Shown one piece after another: positions 5,093-8,494 of a DNA stretch of 8,494 bases (position 1 is its first letter; the number at the start of each line of letters is the position of its first letter). Position numbers and translations under genes: made by a program. Origin of the DNA: ASMP01 sp041484115. GTDB taxonomy: Archaea; Nanobdellota; Nanobdellia; Pacearchaeales; GW2011-AR1. Location of the stretch: the NCBI GenBank assembly GCA_041484115.1, contig JBGPHA010000022.1:1-8494 (forward strand). Direction: 5' to 3'. The notes under the pieces were generated by a model. The model worked only from the letters and a program-made list of their open reading frames with translations. It was not told the origin of the DNA and did no database searches.

Positions 5093-6001
5093 TCAAAATG
5101 GGGCATCATCCTGTTCTGCTTCCTCCATAATAGGAACTTCTTCTGAAATTATTTTTTCCCCCAGTTCTCTTCCCATCTCTATTTCATAATTATTCTGAAA
5201 TTCTTTAACCCATTCTCCATATCTTTTATCAAAAATTCTTACTACTGGAAATGGTTTTAGTCTTCTTCTGTTAACAGTGATATTTCCAGGATAAAATCGC
5301 TTCTTTATTTCAAACCTTTCAGAATCAAACCCTAAAATTTCTAGAGTTTGTTCTGGATTTGTAAGGAAGCTATTCAGAGTATGTGGATTTATGCACAAAC
5401 AATCAGGATAAGTTGTTCCCTCTTTTTGAATATGCTTTCTTGAAATTTTTCTTTTTCCTACTACAGGTATTTCATCCATTTTAAGTACGATAGGAAAAGG
5501 GAGTATGACAGAGTAAAGGGTTTGATTCAATAATTCCTTAAGAACTTCATCTTCTGTTCTTTCTTGCTTCTCTATCTCAAAAAGAGCGTGCCTGTAAAAA
5601 GAGAATAGATATATTGATTGTGGGTTGGAGTGCTGAAGATATTTATATCCTTCAAGTTGTCTGCTCATAATCTTAGATTCTTTGTCATAATGACTGCTCT
5701 TTGACTCCCACTCTAAATTTTTTTCTTTATCAATAATGTCTGGCTTTATGCTTCTATCAGAAATATCTCCATTTAAAAAATCAATATCAAACTTTCTGTC
5801 ATTAAGTTTACCTCCAAATAAGGCCCTATTTACTCCTTCATAAAATCCCCCCATTAAAGTTTTTCTTCTGGATGGAGAAGGATAAAACCCTTTAAGAGAA
5901 GTCTGAATCGGCAACCGAACCCTCTTATAAACTGGTTCTAAAATAGAAGTGTAAGAGGGAGTAACACTTTCTATTATTTCCACCAGTTTTTCTAACCTCA
6001 T
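5093..6001 (-). CDS. Putative PD-(D/E)XK nuclease, RecB-like motif set
   Basis: A 302-residue protein of no family I can name, but it shows the ordered signature of PD-(D/E)XK nucleases: a helix with E55 (GGFYEGVNRAL), PD at 87-88 (SIKPDII), the E99-S100-K101 triad in LEWESKS, and Q115xxxY119 (RQLEGYKYL). The QxxxY element following the core is typical of RecB/Cas4-family nucleases, which cut DNA with bound metal. There is no visible Fe-S cysteine set and no helicase. The C-terminal half (about 170-260) is basic and ends in an acidic tail (EEVPIMEEAEQDDAPF). Predicted cytoplasmic. It lies 23 bp after trpS and 34 bp before thrS, with its own TATA-like box. It could serve DNA repair, act as a restriction-type nuclease, or be a degenerate relative; the sequence does not decide. 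Confidence 0.7.
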   Translation of the reverse strand: MRLEKLVEIIESVTPSYTSILEPVYKRVRLPIQTSLKGFYPSPSRRKTLMGGFYEGVNRALFGGKLNDRKFDIDFLNGDISDRSIKPDIIDKEKNLEWESKSSHYDKESKIMSRQLEGYKYLQHSNPQSIYLFSFYRHALFEIEKQERTEDEVLKELLNQTLYSVILPFPIVLKMDEIPVVGKRKISRKHIQKEGTTYPDCLCINPHTLNSFLTNPEQTLEILGFDSERFEIKKRFYPGNITVNRRRLKPFPVVRIFDKRYGEWVKEFQNNYEIEMGRELGEKIISEEVPIMEEAEQDDAPF

Positions 6002-6020
6002 AAAAAGGCAGTAGAAAAAG

Positions 6021-6030
6021 ATATTTATAA
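6021..6030 (-). promoter_or_regulatory. TATA-like box of the nuclease gene, overlapping the trpS stop
   Basis: TTATAAATAT on the minus strand, centred about 24.5 bp before the ATG at 6001, a good match to the archaeal consensus at leaderless distance. It overlaps the TTATAA that ends trpS, so the nuclease gene can be transcribed apart from trpS. Confidence 0.6.
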
Positions 6031-7134
6031 GAATTTATGAACTTGACTCTTTGCCTTTTCTCTATTTTTTCTGTGTTCTTCCAAGAATGAGTTAATTTTT
6101 TTTATTAGATACTCTTTCAAATCAGAAGTAAGAAGTTTTCCGCTCCTGTAATCTGCTTCAATCCTCTTTAGTTTTTCATCATCTGGTTCAAAAAACATTT
6201 TCAGATATTGGAAACTTATATCTTTATCTGGATTCCCACCTTTCTCTCTATGCTCTACAATAGTATCTCTTCCTCCTGAAAAAGCATATTTTCTTATTTT
6301 CTGTTCCACTTCTTTTGGGGAATCTGTCATTGAAATAAGGGAATTTTCATCACTAGAAGACATTTTTCCATCTCCTTTTAATCCAGGTAAAAACAAATGA
6401 TAAGTAGATGCTATAGGAATAAATTTTTGGTCTTTATCCCTACCAGCCATATCTCTAGCAATTCTTATGTGCGGATCCTGATCAATCCCAACAGGAATAA
6501 ATGTTGGAATCGGTCCTTCAAATTCAGGGAGCTGTGGATGATACATGTCTGCAGCCTGAAGAAGAGAAGAATTCATTTTTCCAGGATTTATTTCTCCGTA
6601 AACAGATCTGAATTCATTAAAAGTTATATATCTGGAGAAGTTGGAAGCAAGTCTGTAATATGCATTTGATTTTTTAGAGCTAGAAGAACGATCACTCTGA
6701 AAGTAGATATCGCATTTATTCAGATCAAGTCCAAGAGAAGCATAATTAAGTAAATACTGGTCAACTGCTATTTTTTTTAATTCTTCGAGATTTTTCTGTC
6801 TTGAATTGTAAGCCTCCAAATCTGCAACAGCGATATAAATCTTAGCCCCTAATTTCTGGTAAAAAACCATTTGCATTGCAAGAATCATATGTCCGAAATG
6901 AAATTTTCCAGAAGGCATGAGCCCTGTCATCATAACGAAGGGTTTCTTATTTCTTATACAGTCAAGAATTTTCTCAAAATCTCTATGCGCAAAAACAACT
7001 TTTCTTCTGAACAGAATATTTTTTAGAAAAATTTCAGGCAGTTTTCCAATCGGTTTTATTCCAAACTCTTTTATTAGTCTATCGTAGTCAAGATTTCCGG
7101 AAATTTCCCAAGGGGTCACCATCATTTTCTCCAT
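6025..7134 (-). CDS. trpS: Tryptophanyl-tRNA synthetase (archaeal/eukaryal type)
   Basis: Class I enzyme charging tRNA-Trp with tryptophan in the cytoplasm; 369 residues, normal for the archaeal form. The N-terminal VTPWEISGNLDYDRLIKEFG (6-25) is characteristic of archaeal/eukaryal TrpRS and absent from bacterial ones. The HIGH-type signature is HFGH (79-82, in GLMPSGKFHFGHM). VGIDQDPHIRIARD (215-228) lies in the catalytic domain, and KMSSS (257-261) is the KMSKS-type loop. The C-terminal helical anticodon-binding region is complete. The start at 7134 places the TATA-like box (7158-7166) at about 28 bp. Later methionines at residues 4 and 5 are possible but would remove almost nothing. It is divergent from the surface-protein gene at 7226 and first of four minus-strand genes. 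Confidence 0.97.
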   Translation of the reverse strand: MEKMMVTPWEISGNLDYDRLIKEFGIKPIGKLPEIFLKNILFRRKVVFAHRDFEKILDCIRNKKPFVMMTGLMPSGKFHFGHMILAMQMVFYQKLGAKIYIAVADLEAYNSRQKNLEELKKIAVDQYLLNYASLGLDLNKCDIYFQSDRSSSSKKSNAYYRLASNFSRYITFNEFRSVYGEINPGKMNSSLLQAADMYHPQLPEFEGPIPTFIPVGIDQDPHIRIARDMAGRDKDQKFIPIASTYHLFLPGLKGDGKMSSSDENSLISMTDSPKEVEQKIRKYAFSGGRDTIVEHREKGGNPDKDISFQYLKMFFEPDDEKLKRIEADYRSGKLLTSDLKEYLIKKINSFLEEHRKNREKAKSQVHKFL

Positions 7135-7141
7135 TTTTCAT

Positions 7142-7154
7142 TAAGGCGGCCTTA
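7142..7154. promoter_or_regulatory. Perfect 13-bp palindrome between the trpS TATA-like box and start
   Basis: TAAGGC-G-GCCTTA has perfect 6-bp arms around one base. It lies between the TATA-like box (7158-7166) and the trpS ATG (7134), where a bound repressor would block initiation. It is a local GC-rich island in very AT-rich DNA. An operator role is inference. Confidence 0.45.
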
Positions 7155-7157
7155 TTT

Positions 7158-7166
7158 TTTAAATAT
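7158..7166 (-). promoter_or_regulatory. TATA-like box of trpS
   Basis: ATATTTAAA on the minus strand about 28 bp before the ATG at 7134, implying a leaderless or nearly leaderless trpS mRNA. Confidence 0.55.
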
Positions 7167-7196
7167 ATCTAACATAACAGATAATTTTCATATAAA

Positions 7197-7206
7197 TTTA
7201 TAAATA
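7197..7206 (+). promoter_or_regulatory. TATA-like box of the right-hand surface protein gene
   Basis: TTTATAAATA centred about 25 bp before the ATG at 7226, again at leaderless distance. No Shine-Dalgarno sequence precedes the ATG. Confidence 0.6.
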
Positions 7207-7225
7207 AGTTCCCCTTGGATTTTAT

Positions 7226-8494
7226 ATGGAAACAAAAAGGGGAATTTATTCAATTATTTTGCTAATTTTCCTGATGTTCTTTATCATCCCTTTGGCTTCT
7301 GCAACAATCACAATAAACACGCAGCCAAATTCTGTTTATAATCTTGGAGACATAATAACAATTCCTGTAACAATTAGTTCATCAACAGTTATAACAGGAA
7401 GTTTTCAGATGAACTTGCTATGTGGAAGTAATGGAATAAATTTCTATAAAAGTGGTGTGAATCTTGCTTCCGGAGAAACAAAAAATATTGAATCTTCTTT
7501 AATTCTTTCAAAGGCAATTATTGAAGAGCTTAAAGGAACATGCAAAGTGGAGGCTTTCTTAGGAACAGATCTTAAGTTCACTAACGATTTTCAAATCTCT
7601 GATTTAATAAAAGTTCAAGGTAACATATCAAAAACAGATTTTAATCCAGATGAGAGTATCTTAGTTACCGGTAATGCTCTCAAAGAAAATGGGAATCCTG
7701 TAAATGGATATTTAGAGTTGAGTATTCTAGATGGAAATTTTCCTGTTTTAACTGAGAAAGGAAAAGTGAATAATGGTCTTTTCTCGATAAATACAACAAT
7801 TCCAAAAGATATGAAAGCAGGAAACTATCTTCTTAGGGTAAGGGTATATGAGCAAGATTTGTCTGGAGGTATGACTAATGCTGGTTCCATGGATCAAAAT
7901 ATATACATAAAACAGGTTCCAACTAGCTTGGGAGTTATTTTTGAAACTCCTAACGTGGAACCAGGAACAAGCGCGAAAGTCAAGGCTGTTCTCTATGATC
8001 AAACAGGCGTTAAAATAGATTCTATAGTTTTTTTGACAATAAAAGACAGCAAAGACAAAATATTAAGCCAACAGGAAAAACCGACAGATGAATTTCTTGA
8101 ATTTCCGATAGCATACAATGAAGTGCCTTCTTCTTTTAAAGTCGTTGCTGTTTCAAATAAGCTGACTTCTGAATCTAATTTTAGTATTCTTGAAAAAGAG
8201 AATGTAACTATCGAGATTATTAACAAAACAGTTCTCATAACAAACACAGGAAATGTTCCTTACAATAAAACAGTTATTGTAAAGATAGGAGATCACCCCT
8301 TTCCTTTAGATGTGTATCTAAAAGTTGACCAAAAGCAGAGTTGGCTTCTAACTGCACCTGATGGAGAATACCCTATTGAAATAAATTCTGGTGGAAAAGT
8401 TACAGTTACAAATGTGGCTTTGATAGGAAATAGTATAAATGTAAAAAAGGCTTCTTCAAATGTCGGAAGTCTTGTAAGATTCCCTGCCGTATGG
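7226..8494 (+). CDS. Secreted surface protein with Ig-like/CARDB-like regions (5' part, runs off right edge)
   Basis: The frame is open for 423 codons from ATG 7226 to the window end. Residues 1-26 form a clear signal peptide (METKRG, then a hydrophobic run ending PLASA before TITI). The rest is beta-rich, without a catalytic motif. Residues about 27-130 form one domain containing two cysteines in LLCGS and GTCKVE. Residues about 132-228 (GNISKTDFNPDESILVTGNA to AGNYLLRVRVYE) resemble an Ig-like or alpha-2-macroglobulin MG-type domain. About 233-325 looks like another. About 327-395 (VLITNTGNVPYNKTVIVKIGD) resembles a CARDB-type beta sandwich. Several N-x-S/T sequons suggest glycosylation. 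The last visible residues (GSLVRFPAVW) may lead into a C-terminal membrane anchor outside the window. Likely a cell-envelope protein; the specific role is unknown. Confidence 0.85.
   Translation, partial: METKRGIYSIILLIFLMFFIIPLASATITINTQPNSVYNLGDIITIPVTISSSTVITGSFQMNLLCGSNGINFYKSGVNLASGETKNIESSLILSKAIIEELKGTCKVEAFLGTDLKFTNDFQISDLIKVQGNISKTDFNPDESILVTGNALKENGNPVNGYLELSILDGNFPVLTEKGKVNNGLFSINTTIPKDMKAGNYLLRVRVYEQDLSGGMTNAGSMDQNIYIKQVPTSLGVIFETPNVEPGTSAKVKAVLYDQTGVKIDSIVFLTIKDSKDKILSQQEKPTDEFLEFPIAYNEVPSSFKVVAVSNKLTSESNFSILEKENVTIEIINKTVLITNTGNVPYNKTVIVKIGDHPFPLDVYLKVDQKQSWLLTAPDGEYPIEINSGGKVTVTNVALIGNSINVKKASSNVGSLVRFPAVW

Noticed and set aside
5093..6001. Restriction-modification, CRISPR or other defence system around the nuclease
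   Set aside because: No methyltransferase, helicase, Cas gene, integrase or toxin-antitoxin partner is visible; the neighbours are housekeeping synthetases.
2681..7134. Single four-gene operon
   Set aside because: Spacing allows it, but TATA-like boxes at leaderless distance precede trpS, the nuclease gene and thrS.
7748..8247. Two minus-strand open frames of 82-84 codons
   Set aside because: Both are antisense to the continuous plus-strand surface protein frame and show no family resemblance.

Overview
The window looks like chromosomal DNA from an archaeon, most likely a reduced-genome DPANN lineage (Woesearchaeota, Pacearchaeota or Nanoarchaeota-like). The evidence is AT-rich sequence with GC-rich tRNA genes, a tRNA intron in a textbook bulge-helix-bulge context, an archaeal/eukaryal-type TrpRS, a ThrRS with the archaeal editing domain, no encoded CCA, and TATA-like boxes about 25 bp before start codons, which implies mostly leaderless transcripts. 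The lineage within the archaea is inference.

Layout. 1-1500 (minus): 5' part of a large secreted, Asn-rich surface protein with tail-fibre-like motifs and near-identical 51-52-residue repeats, running off the left edge. 1501-1717: intergenic DNA with short direct and inverted repeats. 1718-1906 (plus): small ribbon-helix-helix protein. 1914-2035 (minus): intron-containing tRNA-Ile with anticodon UAU. 2127-2199 (plus): tRNA-Glu(UUC), divergent from tRNA-Ile. 2265-2675 (plus): 136-residue protein of unknown function. 2681-7134 (minus), in transcription order: trpS, a PD-(D/E)XK (RecB-like) nuclease candidate, thrS and a 221-residue protein of unknown function. 7226-8494 (plus): a second secreted surface protein with Ig-like/CARDB-like regions, divergent from trpS and running off the right edge.

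How it fits together. The centre is a translation block (two aminoacyl-tRNA synthetases and two tRNAs) flanked by two large exported cell-surface proteins. The four minus-strand genes are tightly spaced, but trpS, the nuclease gene and thrS each have a TATA-like box at leaderless distance, so the cluster is probably not one simple operon. Only the 221-residue gene, 5 bp after thrS, seems to depend on read-through.

Most worth a second look: the tRNA-Ile(UAU), a rare archaeal solution for AUA decoding; a ThrRS joining an archaeal editing domain to a bacterial/crenarchaeal-type catalytic core; the nuclease candidate between the synthetase genes; and the repetitive tail-fibre-like surface protein. 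No CRISPR array, insertion sequence, integrase or recognisable multi-gene defence system is visible.
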